Part shown: piece by piece, positions 17,873-28,100 of the stretch
Layout: every line of letters begins with the position of its first letter
Numbering within the stretch: the stretch's first letter is position 1
Source of the DNA: Rhodococcus jostii NBRC 16295
Lineage (GTDB): Bacteria > Actinomycetota > Actinomycetes > Mycobacteriales > Mycobacteriaceae
NCBI RefSeq assembly: GCF_001894825.1
Contig: NZ_BCWY01000023.1
Coordinates: 1 to 64,000, forward strand
Length of the DNA: 64,000 nucleotides
Direction of reading: 5' to 3'
Position numbers and translations under genes: made by a program
Notes under the pieces: generated by a model
What the model saw: the letters and a program-made list of their open reading frames with translations, nothing else
Database searches by the model: none
What the model was told of the DNA's origin: nothing

Positions 17873-19228
17873 ATGTCGTCTGTACTGCAGAAACCCGAGA
17901 TCGAGGCGAGGGTGGTCCGGAAGGTCGCTCGGCGGCTCATCCCGTTCCTCGGCCTCGCCTATTTCGTCAACTACCTCGACCGGACCAACATCGGGCTGGC
18001 GAAGTTGACCATGAGCGAGGAACTCGGACTCACCGAGACCATGTTCGGTCTCGCCTCGGGGTTGTTCTTCATCGGGTACCTCCTGTTCGAGGTGCCGAGC
18101 AACCTCGCGCTGCACAAGTTCGGCGCACGTCGATGGATAGCCCGGATCATGCTCACGTGGGGAATCATCGCGGCCGCGATGGCCTTCGTGCCCAACGTCG
18201 GATCGCTGTACACACTGCGCATGCTGCTGGGTATCGCCGAGGCGGGGTTCTTCCCGGGCGTCCTGCTCTACCTGACCCTGTGGTTCCCCCGCGCCTATCG
18301 GGTGCGGCTGATGGGCCTGTTCCTGCTCGCTCTCCCGGTATCGTCGGCGCTCGGGGCCCCGCTGTCGAGCGCCATCATTCAATACTGGGACGGGCTGTTC
18401 GGGCTGTCCGGTTGGCGCGTCATGTTCCTGATCGAGGGAATACCCGCCGTCGTGCTCGCGGTGGTCACGTGGTTCTACCTGACGGACCGGCCGTCGCAGG
18501 CCACGTGGCTGGACGACGACGAAAAGGCGTGGCTCACTTGTGAACTCGAATCCGAGGCGTCCGAATCCGGTTCCCACATCAGCGGGTCGGTTCGCCGGGC
18601 GCTGACCGATTCCCGGGTGTGGATGCTGGGGCTCGTCTACTTCGGGATCACCTACGGCCTGTACTCGCTCAGCTTCTTCCTGCCCAGCATCGTCGCCGGC
18701 TTCAAGAAGTCGTTCGATACCGACTTCACCCTGTTCACCACCGGGTTGATCGTCGCTGTGCCGTTCGCGATCGGTGCCGTCGCAATGGTGTTGTGGAGCA
18801 GGCACTCCGACCGGACTGGGGAGCGGATCTGGCATGTCGCCGTCCCGACCCTGATCGGCGCCGTCTCCATCCCGATCGCCCTGTACATGCAGTCGCCGCT
18901 CACGACGATGATCGCGGTCACGATCAACGCGGTCGGTGTCTTCTGTGCCCTGCCGGTGTTCTGGTACCTGCCCAGCACCTTCCTGACCGGCGCGGGTGCG
19001 GCGGCAGGTATCGCCGTCGTCAACTCGGTGGGCAACATGAGCGGTTTCGGGGCCCCGTACGTCACGGGATGGCTGTTCGACGCCACCGGGAATTCGCGCG
19101 CAGGCCTGTGGGTTGTCGGGGCGGTCATGCTCGTCGCGGTGATGCTGGTTCTGGTGCTCAGAACACGGGTAAGTTCCACGCGCAGTTCCGAAGACGTCGG
19201 CCCGGACGTCGTCACCGCACGTCGTTGA
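17873..19228 (+). CDS. MFS transporter, anion:cation symporter (ACS)-like
   Basis: This 451-residue membrane protein has 12 predicted spans. The first contains FVNYLDRTNIGLAK, characteristic of the ACS family that carries organic acids (tartrate, phthalate, hexuronate types). ATG 17873 is preferred over GTG 17843 because GGAAAG lies 11 nt upstream. It follows the 2-hydroxyacid oxidase by 97 bp, so a hydroxyacid is the likely cargo. Transcription probably ends at the hairpin at 19239-19264. Confidence 0.87.
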   Translation: MSSVLQKPEIEARVVRKVARRLIPFLGLAYFVNYLDRTNIGLAKLTMSEELGLTETMFGLASGLFFIGYLLFEVPSNLALHKFGARRWIARIMLTWGIIAAAMAFVPNVGSLYTLRMLLGIAEAGFFPGVLLYLTLWFPRAYRVRLMGLFLLALPVSSALGAPLSSAIIQYWDGLFGLSGWRVMFLIEGIPAVVLAVVTWFYLTDRPSQATWLDDDEKAWLTCELESEASESGSHISGSVRRALTDSRVWMLGLVYFGITYGLYSLSFFLPSIVAGFKKSFDTDFTLFTTGLIVAVPFAIGAVAMVLWSRHSDRTGERIWHVAVPTLIGAVSIPIALYMQSPLTTMIAVTINAVGVFCALPVFWYLPSTFLTGAGAAAGIAVVNSVGNMSGFGAPYVTGWLFDATGNSRAGLWVVGAVMLVAVMLVLVLRTRVSSTRSSEDVGPDVVTARR

Positions 19229-19238
19229 CCCGATGATG

Positions 19239-19264
19239 GGCGCGGCCCCCGGTGGGGTCGCGCC
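19239..19264. terminator. Hairpin between convergent MFS and Lrp genes
   Basis: The arms GGCGCGGCCCC and GGGGTCGCGCC pair at 10 of 11 positions around a CGGT loop. The location between two convergent stops fits a bidirectional terminator. No long U-tract follows on either strand. Confidence 0.6.
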
Positions 19265-19268
19265 TTCG

Positions 19269-19742
19269 TCATTGCTCCTCGGCGATCCGCTCGAGCAGTG
19301 GACGGGTTCGGTAGGGAATCGCGTCGCGCATTGCGACGGAGACCGTCGTGCGCTCGATGCCGGGCACGGCGAGGATGAGGCCGGCGACGCGGTACAGATC
19401 GTCGGCATCGACGGCGACCACGCCGATGTGGAGGTCCGCCGCCCCGGAGATGCCGACGACCTCGACCACCTCGGCGATGTCCCGGAGGTGTTCGATCACG
19501 TCTTCGAGGCGATGCTGGTCGACCACCGCGGTGACGAATGCCTGCAACGGATATCCCAGATCGCGGGGTGACACGCACCGGTCTACGGGGGCGAGCACCT
19601 TCTGCTCTTCCCAGCGAGACATTCGTGCCTGCACGGTATTCCGCGCCATGCCCAGCAGGGATGCCAATTGCACACCGGTGGCGCGCGGGGCGTCGCACAG
19701 GGCGAGCAACAGGCGGGCGTCGGTCCGGTCCAGTTTCGTCAT
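19269..19742 (-). CDS. Lrp/AsnC-family regulator, probable bkd operon regulator
   Basis: This 157-residue protein starts at ATG 19742 with the Lrp entry MTKLDRTDARLLLAL. It has a helix-turn-helix (TGVQLASLLGMARNTVQARM) and a RAM ligand-binding domain. It is divergent from the branched-chain 2-oxoacid dehydrogenase genes, the classical place for BkdR-type Lrp proteins that respond to branched-chain amino acids. The 168-bp spacer has an AT-rich stretch around 19765-19805, unusual here and typical of Lrp binding. Confidence 0.85.
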   Translation of the reverse strand: MTKLDRTDARLLLALCDAPRATGVQLASLLGMARNTVQARMSRWEEQKVLAPVDRCVSPRDLGYPLQAFVTAVVDQHRLEDVIEHLRDIAEVVEVVGISGAADLHIGVVAVDADDLYRVAGLILAVPGIERTTVSVAMRDAIPYRTRPLLERIAEEQ

Positions 19743-19910
19743 GTAGCGCAGTATGCCACGGATTGAAATGTGATTATTGGGCATTCTGCTTATTTTCAGT
19801 ACTAACGCTTGCGCATGCTGGATCCTGATGGTTGTGTGAATACATCATTTTGACCGAAAAGGTCATTCGCGGGCGTCGGCTCTCCCGTTTCAACCCCTTC
19901 GGAGGTTTTC

Positions 19911-20996
19911 GTGTTCGACAATGACGACGTGGTGCAACTGGTCACCGAAACCGGTGCGCGAGTGACGCATCCGGACTTCTCCTCGTACGTCGACGATGTC
20001 GACATCGAGGCGGTACGCGCGCTGTACGAAGACTTGGTCGTGGTGCGGCGCATCGACGCGGAGGCGACGGCGCTGCAGCGGCAGGGCGAACTGGGCCTGT
20101 GGGCTCCGCTGCTGGGGCAGGAAGCGGCACAGGTCGGTTCGGCTCGCGCCCTCGATCCCGACGACTTCGTCTTCGCCAGCTACCGCGAACACGGAGTGGC
20201 CTACTGCCGCGACGTCGACCCCACCCACATGCTCCGGTTCTGGCGGGGGTCGACGCACTCGGGGTGGAACCCGTTCGAATACAACATGACGACCCCGGCG
20301 ATCATCGTCGGCGCGCAGGCGCTGCACGCCACCGGGTACGCGCTGGGCGTGCAGTTCGACGGCACCGACGGCGCAGCGATCACCTACTTCGGCGACGGCG
20401 CCACCAGCCAGGGCGACATCTCCGAGGCCTTTGGGTTCGCCGCGAGTTTCAACGCACCCGTGGTGTTCTTCTGCCAGAACAACCAGTGGGCGATCTCCGA
20501 ACCGGTCAGTCTGCAATCGCGGGTGAGCATCGCCGCCAGAGGCCGGGGCTTCGGTGTTCCCAGCGTGCGCGTCGACGGCAACGACGTCCTCGCCGTGATC
20601 GCCGTGACCCGGGCCGCGCTCGAACGGGCCCGGGAAGGCAGCGGACCCACCCTGATCGAGGCGATCACCTACCGGATGGGCCCGCACACCACGTCCGACG
20701 ACCCGTCCCGGTACCGCCCGGCCGCTCTCGACGAGGAATGGAAACGCAAGGACCCGCTCGACCGCATCCGGGCCCTCCTCGAATCGGCCGGTGCGATCGA
20801 CGAAAACTACCTCGCTGCCGTGCAACAGCGCGCCGATGACACCGCCGCGGCGTTGCGCCGCGGATGCCTCGAGACCGTCGAACCCGAGCCGATGTCGTTG
20901 TTCGACAACGTCTACGCCGAACCCCATCCCCTCGTAGACGAAGAGCGGCGCCAGTTCGCCGTGTACCTCGACAGCTTCGAAGGAACCGACGCATGA
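19911..20996 (+). CDS. bkdA: 2-oxoacid dehydrogenase E1 component, alpha subunit (branched-chain type)
   Basis: This 361-residue subunit has the thiamine diphosphate motif starting at GDG161 and ending in QNN (about 161-191), and a phosphorylation-loop-like YRMGPHTTSDDPSRY. It decarboxylates branched-chain 2-oxoacids with the beta subunit and passes the acyl group to the E2 lipoyl arm. GTG 19911 is preceded by GGAGG at 19901-19905. Its stop overlaps the next start (ATGA). Pyruvate specificity is possible but the E1 alpha/beta split and Lrp context favour branched-chain substrates. Confidence 0.88.
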   Translation: MFDNDDVVQLVTETGARVTHPDFSSYVDDVDIEAVRALYEDLVVVRRIDAEATALQRQGELGLWAPLLGQEAAQVGSARALDPDDFVFASYREHGVAYCRDVDPTHMLRFWRGSTHSGWNPFEYNMTTPAIIVGAQALHATGYALGVQFDGTDGAAITYFGDGATSQGDISEAFGFAASFNAPVVFFCQNNQWAISEPVSLQSRVSIAARGRGFGVPSVRVDGNDVLAVIAVTRAALERAREGSGPTLIEAITYRMGPHTTSDDPSRYRPAALDEEWKRKDPLDRIRALLESAGAIDENYLAAVQQRADDTAAALRRGCLETVEPEPMSLFDNVYAEPHPLVDEERRQFAVYLDSFEGTDA

Positions 20997-21994
20997 GCAC
21001 AGACATCTCCGCGGCCGTCCCGACCACACTTCCGCTGGGCAAGGCCCTGAACGCCGGACTGCGCCGCGCCCTCGAGAGCGACCCGAAGGTCCTGCTCATG
21101 GGCGAGGACATCGGCAAACTCGGCGGCGTCTTCCGCATCACCGATGGACTCCAGAAGGACTTCGGACCCAACCGCGTCATCGACACCCCGCTCGCCGAGT
21201 CCGGGATCATCGGTACCGCAGTCGGTCTCGCGATGCGCGGCTACCGGCCGGTGTGCGAGATCCAGTTCGACGGGTTCATCTACCCCGGCTTCGATCAGAT
21301 CGTGTCGCAGGTCGCCAAACTGCACTACCGCACCGGCGGCAACGTCACAATGCCGATCACCATCCGCGTCCCGTACGGCGGCGGGATCGGCGCCATCGAG
21401 CATCACTCCGAATCCCCGGAGGGGTACTTCGCCGCGACCGCGGGCCTCCGGGTGGTGACGTGCAGCAACGCCGGCGACGCGCACACGATGATTCAGCAGG
21501 CCATCGCCTCGGATGATCCGGTGCTCTTCTTCGAACCGAAGCGCCGCTACTGGGAGAAGGGGCAGATCGACCCGGAGGCCGAGTCGAGTCCACTGCACAA
21601 GGCCCGGGTGGTCGCACCGGGCACCGACGCCACCGTCGTGGCCTACGGGCCGCTCGTGACGACCGCACTGCAGGCGGCGAAAGTCGCTGCGGGTGAGGGT
21701 CGGTCGATCGAGGTGATCGATCTGCGGTCCCTCTCCCCGCTCGACGTCGACACCATCGCCGCGTCCGTGCAGCGCACCGGACGCCTGGTCGTCACCCACG
21801 AGGCGCCCGTGTTCCTCGGGATCGGCGCCGAAATCGCCGCCCGCATCGGCGAGCGCTGTTTCTATCACCTCGAAGCACCGGTGGCGCGGGTCGGCGGGTT
21901 CACCGTCCCGTATCCGCCGGCGAAACTCGAAGAGCACTTCCTGCCGGACGTCGACCGCATCCTCGACGCAGTCGATCGAACCTTCACCGCGTAG
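20993..21994 (+). CDS. bkdB: 2-oxoacid dehydrogenase E1 component, beta subunit
   Basis: This 333-residue subunit has family landmarks LLMGEDIGKLGGVFRIT, TPLAESGIIGTAVGLA and RVPYGGGIGAIEHHSES. It completes the heterotetrameric E1. Translation is coupled to the alpha subunit by a 4-bp overlap, and the E2 gene follows after 15 bp. Confidence 0.9.
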   Translation: MSTDISAAVPTTLPLGKALNAGLRRALESDPKVLLMGEDIGKLGGVFRITDGLQKDFGPNRVIDTPLAESGIIGTAVGLAMRGYRPVCEIQFDGFIYPGFDQIVSQVAKLHYRTGGNVTMPITIRVPYGGGIGAIEHHSESPEGYFAATAGLRVVTCSNAGDAHTMIQQAIASDDPVLFFEPKRRYWEKGQIDPEAESSPLHKARVVAPGTDATVVAYGPLVTTALQAAKVAAGEGRSIEVIDLRSLSPLDVDTIAASVQRTGRLVVTHEAPVFLGIGAEIAARIGERCFYHLEAPVARVGGFTVPYPPAKLEEHFLPDVDRILDAVDRTFTA

Positions 21995-22009
21995 GACCAG
22001 GAGTTTTCC

Positions 22010-23263
22010 ATGCCCACTGTCAAGACATTCCTGCTGCCCGACCTCGGTGAGGGTCTCACCGACGCCGAGCTGCTGACCTGGCTGGTCGGGGTCGGTGACA
22101 CCGTCACGCTCAACCAGATCATCGCCGAGGTCGAGACGGCGAAGGCGTCCGTGGAGTTGCCCTCGCCCTATGCCGGAACGGTCGTCGCGCTGCACGCCGA
22201 GGAGGGGACGACCATCGACGTCGGCAGCCCCTTCATCGACGTCGCGGTCGCCGACGAAGATTCTGCGCAGACCCCGGCCGAGCGGACCCCCGTTCTGGTC
22301 GGCTACGGCGTGGCCGAGGAGACCACGAGCCGACGCCGGCAGCGACGTCCGGTGGCGGGAACCCGGGTCGACGACGCGCCTGCGCCGAACCCGGCACGTC
22401 CCCTGGCATCTCCCCCCGTCCGCTTCGCCGCGAGGCAACACGGAGTCGACCTCGTCGATGTGGAGGCAACCGGGGTCAACGGTGACGTCACCCGCGACGA
22501 CCTCGAGCGCCACCGCACCACCCCGGTGACACCACCGGCGGCTCCCGTCCAGCCGGCGGACGGCGACGAGGAACGGATCCCGATCAAGGGCGTCCGCAAG
22601 CACACCGCCGCGGCGATGGTCCGCAGCGCGTTCTCCGCGCCACACGTCACCGAGTTCGTCACGGTGGACGTCACCCCGACACTCGACCTCCTGACGCAGC
22701 TACGCGATACGAAGCACTTCACCGACGTGCGGCTGACCCCACTGACCCTGGTGGCCAAGGCCCTGCTCGTGGCGCTGCGCACCAACCCGACCCTGAATTC
22801 GTTCTGGGACGACGACGCCCAGGAGATCGCCCTCAAACGCTTCGTGAACCTCGGCATCGCGGCCGCCACCCCGCGCGGACTGATGGTGCCGAACATCAAG
22901 AATGCGCACACCCTCGGCCTGCGCGACCTCGCGCTCGCGCTGTCGGATCTGACGACCACGGCCAAGGACGGGAAGACCGGACCGGCCGACCTGGCCGACG
23001 GCACGATCACGATCACCAATGTCGGTGTCTTCGGAGTCGACTCGGGCACACCCATTCTCAACCCCGGCGAGGCGGCGATTCTCTGCTTCGGGGCCATCCG
23101 CAGGCAGCCGTGGGAATACCAGGGCGAGATCGCGTTGCGGTCGGTCACCACACTGAGCTTGTCGTTCGACCATCGACTGGTCGACGGCGAACAGGGATCG
23201 ACGTTCCTGGCGACCATTGCTCAGATCCTGGCCGATCCGCTGACGTTGATCGCACTCAGCTGA
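22010..23263 (+). CDS. bkdC: 2-oxoacid dehydrogenase E2 component (dihydrolipoyl acyltransferase)
   Basis: This 417-residue protein has one N-terminal lipoyl domain with Lys45 in VETAKASVEL. A peripheral subunit-binding domain (about 130-170) follows an Ala/Pro/Arg-rich linker, and the catalytic domain ends with SFDHRLVDGEQG (His388). It accepts the acyl group from E1 and transfers it to CoA. The single lipoyl domain matches branched-chain type E2s. Confidence 0.92.
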   Translation: MPTVKTFLLPDLGEGLTDAELLTWLVGVGDTVTLNQIIAEVETAKASVELPSPYAGTVVALHAEEGTTIDVGSPFIDVAVADEDSAQTPAERTPVLVGYGVAEETTSRRRQRRPVAGTRVDDAPAPNPARPLASPPVRFAARQHGVDLVDVEATGVNGDVTRDDLERHRTTPVTPPAAPVQPADGDEERIPIKGVRKHTAAAMVRSAFSAPHVTEFVTVDVTPTLDLLTQLRDTKHFTDVRLTPLTLVAKALLVALRTNPTLNSFWDDDAQEIALKRFVNLGIAAATPRGLMVPNIKNAHTLGLRDLALALSDLTTTAKDGKTGPADLADGTITITNVGVFGVDSGTPILNPGEAAILCFGAIRRQPWEYQGEIALRSVTTLSLSFDHRLVDGEQGSTFLATIAQILADPLTLIALS

Positions 23264-23324
23264 AACCCTGCCATTCGACCTTTCCGGCACGTTCCATGAC
23301 GTGCCCGACCGAGGGAGTTCCCCC

Positions 23325-24701
23325 ATGCCCGACCAACCGGACGTCCTGATTCTCGGCGGTGGATCCGGCGGGTACGCCTGCGCCTTCCGCGCCGCGCAGT
23401 TGGGCAAGACCGTCACCCTTATCGAGGAGGACAAGGTCGGCGGCACCTGCCTGCACCGTGGGTGCATCCCCACCAAGGCGCTCGTGCACGCCGCCGAGGT
23501 CGCCGACACCGTCACGCACGCGTCGTCCTTCGGGATCGGCGCGACATTGGACGGGATCGACCTCGGCGGAGTGCACGCGTACAAGAACTCGATCGTCGAA
23601 CGCCTCTACAAGGGCCTGCAGGGACTGGTGCGGAGCCACGAGATCGAGGTGGTCCACGGCACCGGGCGCTACGGCGGCGGCCGCACAGTCCACGTCGGCG
23701 ACCGCACGATCACCGGAACGTCCCTCGTCCTCGCGACCGGCTCACAGGTTCGGAGCCTGCCCGGACTCGAGATCGGCGGCCGAATCCTCACGAGCGACGA
23801 AGCGTTGACGTTTCCCGAGCTTCCGAAGCGCGTCGTCGTGCTCGGCGGGGGTGTCATCGGCGTCGAGTTCGCCGGCATCTGGGCCTCCCTGGGCGCAGAC
23901 GTCACGATCGTCGAAGCGCTGCCCCGGCTCATCGCCTCCGAGGACGAGTGGGCCTCGAAGCAACTCACCCGGGCACTCCGCAAGCGGGGCATCACCATCA
24001 TGACGGGCACGCGATTCGCGAAGGCCGTCCAGGACGACTCCACGGTCAGCGTCACCGTGGAGTCGGGCGACACGATCGAGGCCGACCTGATGCTGGTCGC
24101 GGTCGGCCGCGGTCCCCGCACTGCCGACATCGGACTCACCGAGAACGGCATCGACACGGACCCCCGCGGTTTCGTCACGGTCGACGACTCCCTGCGCACC
24201 GCACAGCCGGACGTGTACGCGGTCGGCGACATCGTTGCCGGACCGCAACTCGCGCATCGCGGATTCCAGCAGGGCATCTTCGTCGCCGACACCATCGCCG
24301 GGCGCCACCCGACCTCGTTGGACGACAAAGGAATTCCCCGCGTGACGTACTCGAACCCCGAGGTCGCCTCGGTCGGGCTCACCGAGGATCAGGCCCGCGA
24401 GCGCCACGGCGACGTCAGCACCGTCGTCTACGACCTGGCCGGCAACGGCAAGAGCCAGATTCTCGGGACCACCGGCGGCGTCAAACTCGTGCGCGCCGGA
24501 GCCACGCAGGGGCCGGTGGTCGGGGTCCACATGGTCGGAGAACGCGTGAGCGAACTCGTCGGTGAAGCGCAACTGATCGTCAACTGGGGCGCGTACCCCG
24601 AGGAAGTCGCGGCACTCGTCCACGCGCACCCCACCCAGGCCGAAGCACTCGGCGAGGCACACCTCGCTCTCGCGGGAACGCCTCTGCACAGTCACAACTG
24701 A
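23325..24701 (+). CDS. lpdA: Dihydrolipoyl dehydrogenase (E3)
   Basis: This 458-residue FAD/NAD enzyme has the redox disulfide GGTCLHRGCIPTKAL (Cys42/Cys47), an N-terminal GGGSGGYACA FAD motif, a second GGGVIGVEFA motif, and the C-terminal HAHPTQAEALGEA acid-base pair. ATG 23325 is chosen because GAGGGAG lies 8 nt upstream and the FAD motif then sits at the usual distance from the start. The operon thus encodes its own E3. Confidence 0.93.
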   Translation: MPDQPDVLILGGGSGGYACAFRAAQLGKTVTLIEEDKVGGTCLHRGCIPTKALVHAAEVADTVTHASSFGIGATLDGIDLGGVHAYKNSIVERLYKGLQGLVRSHEIEVVHGTGRYGGGRTVHVGDRTITGTSLVLATGSQVRSLPGLEIGGRILTSDEALTFPELPKRVVVLGGGVIGVEFAGIWASLGADVTIVEALPRLIASEDEWASKQLTRALRKRGITIMTGTRFAKAVQDDSTVSVTVESGDTIEADLMLVAVGRGPRTADIGLTENGIDTDPRGFVTVDDSLRTAQPDVYAVGDIVAGPQLAHRGFQQGIFVADTIAGRHPTSLDDKGIPRVTYSNPEVASVGLTEDQARERHGDVSTVVYDLAGNGKSQILGTTGGVKLVRAGATQGPVVGVHMVGERVSELVGEAQLIVNWGAYPEEVAALVHAHPTQAEALGEAHLALAGTPLHSHN

Positions 24702-25144
24702 TCGAGAGACTGACCGACAACCGGATGTCAGTTCGGTTGACTGTCATCGTATTCCGCCCGCACCGCCGCCCGTGGCCGGGGAAGAGGGGGGCTCCTCGGG
24801 CACGAGCGGCAGACGGCCACCCGGCCGAGGGGGACCGGTCAGGGGACCTGGCTGCCACTGGGGCCGCCGACCCCGCGTGCAGCGTGGATGTCGGGTACCC
24901 GGCGACATGCCGAGTTATTCAGGGGCGGGGCGAAAATGTTCCGACCGGGAATTGGGTGAATGTCCAGTTTGGATACCACGTAATCCGTCGCACCGATGGG
25001 GAACTCCGCTCGCTCGAACTGACCGGACCGTAGGTCGCAAGTCGGCCATCGAAGGGGCGGTCGGCGATAGTGTGGGTACATCGTCGAGAGGTGAGCAGGT
25101 GGCATTCGTCGGCAGTGCCTCGAGTGGGATGGATCGATCAGTCG
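24702..25144. other. 443-bp intergenic region between the bkd operon and the kinase-regulator
   Basis: No gene with family resemblance was recognised on either strand. The first 60 bp hold short imperfect repeats of GACTGA/TCAGTT type that might terminate the bkd transcript. Base composition dips around 24905-24990, which could contain the promoter of the downstream gene. Confidence 0.4.
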
Positions 25145-28100
25145 ATGCCTGATGTCGATCCGTTCGCGACCCAAAGCGACGTGTCCGGTTCGGTCACGGC
25201 GGAGTTGGCGGCGGCCGGATTCGAGGACGCGCAGGAGATCGGGCGCGGCGGGTTCGGGGTGGTGTACCGCTGCACCCAGGGTGCACTCGACCGCACGGTC
25301 GCGGTGAAGGTCCTCACCGCAGACCTCGACGAGGAGAACCGGGCACGGTTCCTGCGGGAGCAGCGTGCGGGCGGTCGGCTGACCGGTCATCCCAACATCG
25401 TCGATGTTCTCCATGCCGGTGTCACCGAGAACGGTCGGCCGTTCATCGTCATGCCGTATCACGCCCAGGGATCTCTCGACGAGCGGATCCGGCGGCACGG
25501 GCCGCTCCCGGTGGACGAGGCGTTGCGGCTCGGGGTGAAGATGGCGGGCGCCCTGGAGACGGCGCACCGTCTCGGGATCCTCCACCGCGACGTCAAGCCC
25601 GGGAACATTCTGCTCACCGACTACGGGGAGCCTGCTCTGACGGATTTCGGGATCGCTCACATCGTCGGTGGGTTCGTGACCGCGGCCGGGATCGTGACGG
25701 GGTCGCCGGCATTCACCGCTCCCGAGGTGGTGGCGGGCGAGCCTCCGAGCCCGGCTGCCGATGTCTATGGTCTCGGTGCCACCTTGTTCGCGGCGATCAC
25801 CGGTCACGCGGCGTTCGAGCGCCGAAGTGGTGAGCAACTGATGGCGCAGTTTTTGAGGATCACGTCCGAGCCGATTCCGAACCCCCGCGAGCACGGCGTT
25901 CCCGAGGACGTGAGCGCGGTCATCGAACGAGCCATGTCCGCCGAACCCGGGGCCCGCCCCTCCTCGGTGGAACTGGGCCGGCAACTGCGCGAGTCCCAAC
26001 GTCACCACGGCTTCCCGGTCGACGAGATGGCGATGCATCCGGAACCGGGTGCAGTGCAGGGAGAAACGTCCGGCGCGGGCGCGGGTCCTGCAGAGGACGG
26101 CGCGTGGCGCCGGCCGTCGTGGGCACCGGCGGTGTCGGGTCGAACGGGCGGGCTTCCGCTGGAGTTGACCAGCTTCGTGGACCGGCGGTCGGAACTGGCG
26201 GAGGCGACGAACTTGTTGTCGACGTCGCGGCTGGTGACGTTGACCGGAATCGGCGGGGTGGGGAAGACCCGGCTCGCTCTGCGTGCGGCCGCCAAGGTGC
26301 AACGCCAATTCCCGGATGGTGTGACGTTGGTGGAACTCGGTGAGCTGCTCGACGATTCGCTGTTGGCGGGAGTGGTGGCGGCCGCACTGGGCGTACGAGA
26401 CCAGTCGGCGCGACCCTCGCACGAGGTGCTCGTCGAGTTCCTCGCCCCGCGTGAGCTGTTGCTGGTGCTCGACAATTGCGAGCAGGTGGTGGTGGCGGCC
26501 GCGAAGCTCGCCGAAATCCTGCTTCGCGTGTGCCCCCGGTTGCGGATTCTCGCGACGAGTCGCGAACCGCTCGGAATCGGTGGGGAAACGGCGCTGCTGA
26601 TCCCGCCCTTGCCCGTCCCGGATCCCGACAATCTGCCGAAAGGTCTGCCCCGCAACGACGCGGTGACCTTGTTCGCCGAACGGGGCGTCGCCGCCGTCCC
26701 CGGGTTCGAGCTCACCGAGGACAACAAGGCCACCATCGCCCGCATCTGTCAGCGGCTGGACGGGCTGCCCTTGCCGATCGAATTGGCGGCGGCCCGGCTT
26801 CGTGCGATGACGCCCGAACAGATACTACGGCGGCTGACCGACCGCTACGTGCTGCTGACCCGCGGCAGCAGGGATGCGCCGTCGCGACAGCAGACGTTGC
26901 GGATGTGTATCGACTGGAGTTACGACCTGTGTACGCCTACGGAACAACGAATGTGGGCGCAGCTGTCGGTGTTCGCGGGCAGTTTCGAACTCGAGGCGGC
27001 CGAGCAGGTCTGCGACCTGACAGCCGAGGATATCCTCGACACGGTGACGTTCCTCGTGGACAAGTCGATCCTCACGAGGGAGGAGTCGGGTTCCGCGGTG
27101 CGGTTCCGGATGCTCGAGACGGTGCGCGCCTACGGGCGGGAGAAGGCGCAGAAGAGTGGCGAGTACCCCGAACTTCGCCGCCGGCACCGTGACTGGGTGG
27201 AGCGGCTCGCGGTCGAGGCGGAATCCGAATGGATCGGTTCTCGTCAGCTCGCGTTGATCGCCAGGCTGGGGCGGGAACAGCCGAATATCCGTGAGGCGCT
27301 GGAGTTCTGCGTGTCCGACAGTCCCGAGATAGGGCTGCGGATCGCTGCCGCCCTCTATCCGTTCTGGCTGTCCCGGGGTCTGTTCGGCGAGGGGCGGCGG
27401 TGGCTGGACCGCATCTTTGCTCGACAGCCTGCGGAGCCTACGGCCGATCGCGTCAAGGCGCTCTATGCCGGCAGTGTGCTGGCCGGGGTGCAGGGCGACA
27501 TTCGGGTGTCGGATGCTGTGGCGGAGGAAGCGCAGACGCTCGCCGCGCAGACGACCGACCCGCTGGTGCGCGCGCACATCGAGCACACTGTCGGATATGC
27601 GGCTCTGTTCGCGGGGCGTCTTCCCCACGCGCGCACACATCTCGAGAAGGCCGTCCAGGGGTTCAGAGACCGCAACGACGTCTTCGAGGTCGCCGCGATC
27701 GTGGGTCTCGGCATGGTGCACGACCTGTTGAACGATACGGAACGGGCCATCGAATGTCATGAGCGTGTTCTCGCGATCACCGAAGCGCACGGCGAGTCGG
27801 TGTATCGGTCGTATTCGCTGTGGGCGTTGGCTGTTGCGGTGTGGCGGCTCGGGGACGGAAGGCGCGCGGTGCGGCTGGTCGGGCAGGCGCTCCAGCTCGA
27901 TCGCCGGGTGAATGACCGGCTCAATGCCAGTGTGTGCCTGCAGACACTCGCGTGGATCGCCGCCGAGGAGCAGAGCATGCAGCGCGCGGTCGTGTTGATG
28001 GGTGCCGCTGAGAAGCTCACCCGGTCGGTCGGGAGTTCGGCGGTGTTGGTGCCCGGACTGAGCGTGTACCAGGACGAGTGCGACCGCACGACCCGGCAGG

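Noticed and set aside
20912-22645. 577-codon minus-strand frame opposite E1 beta and E2
   Set aside because: No family resemblance; it is antisense to two certain genes.
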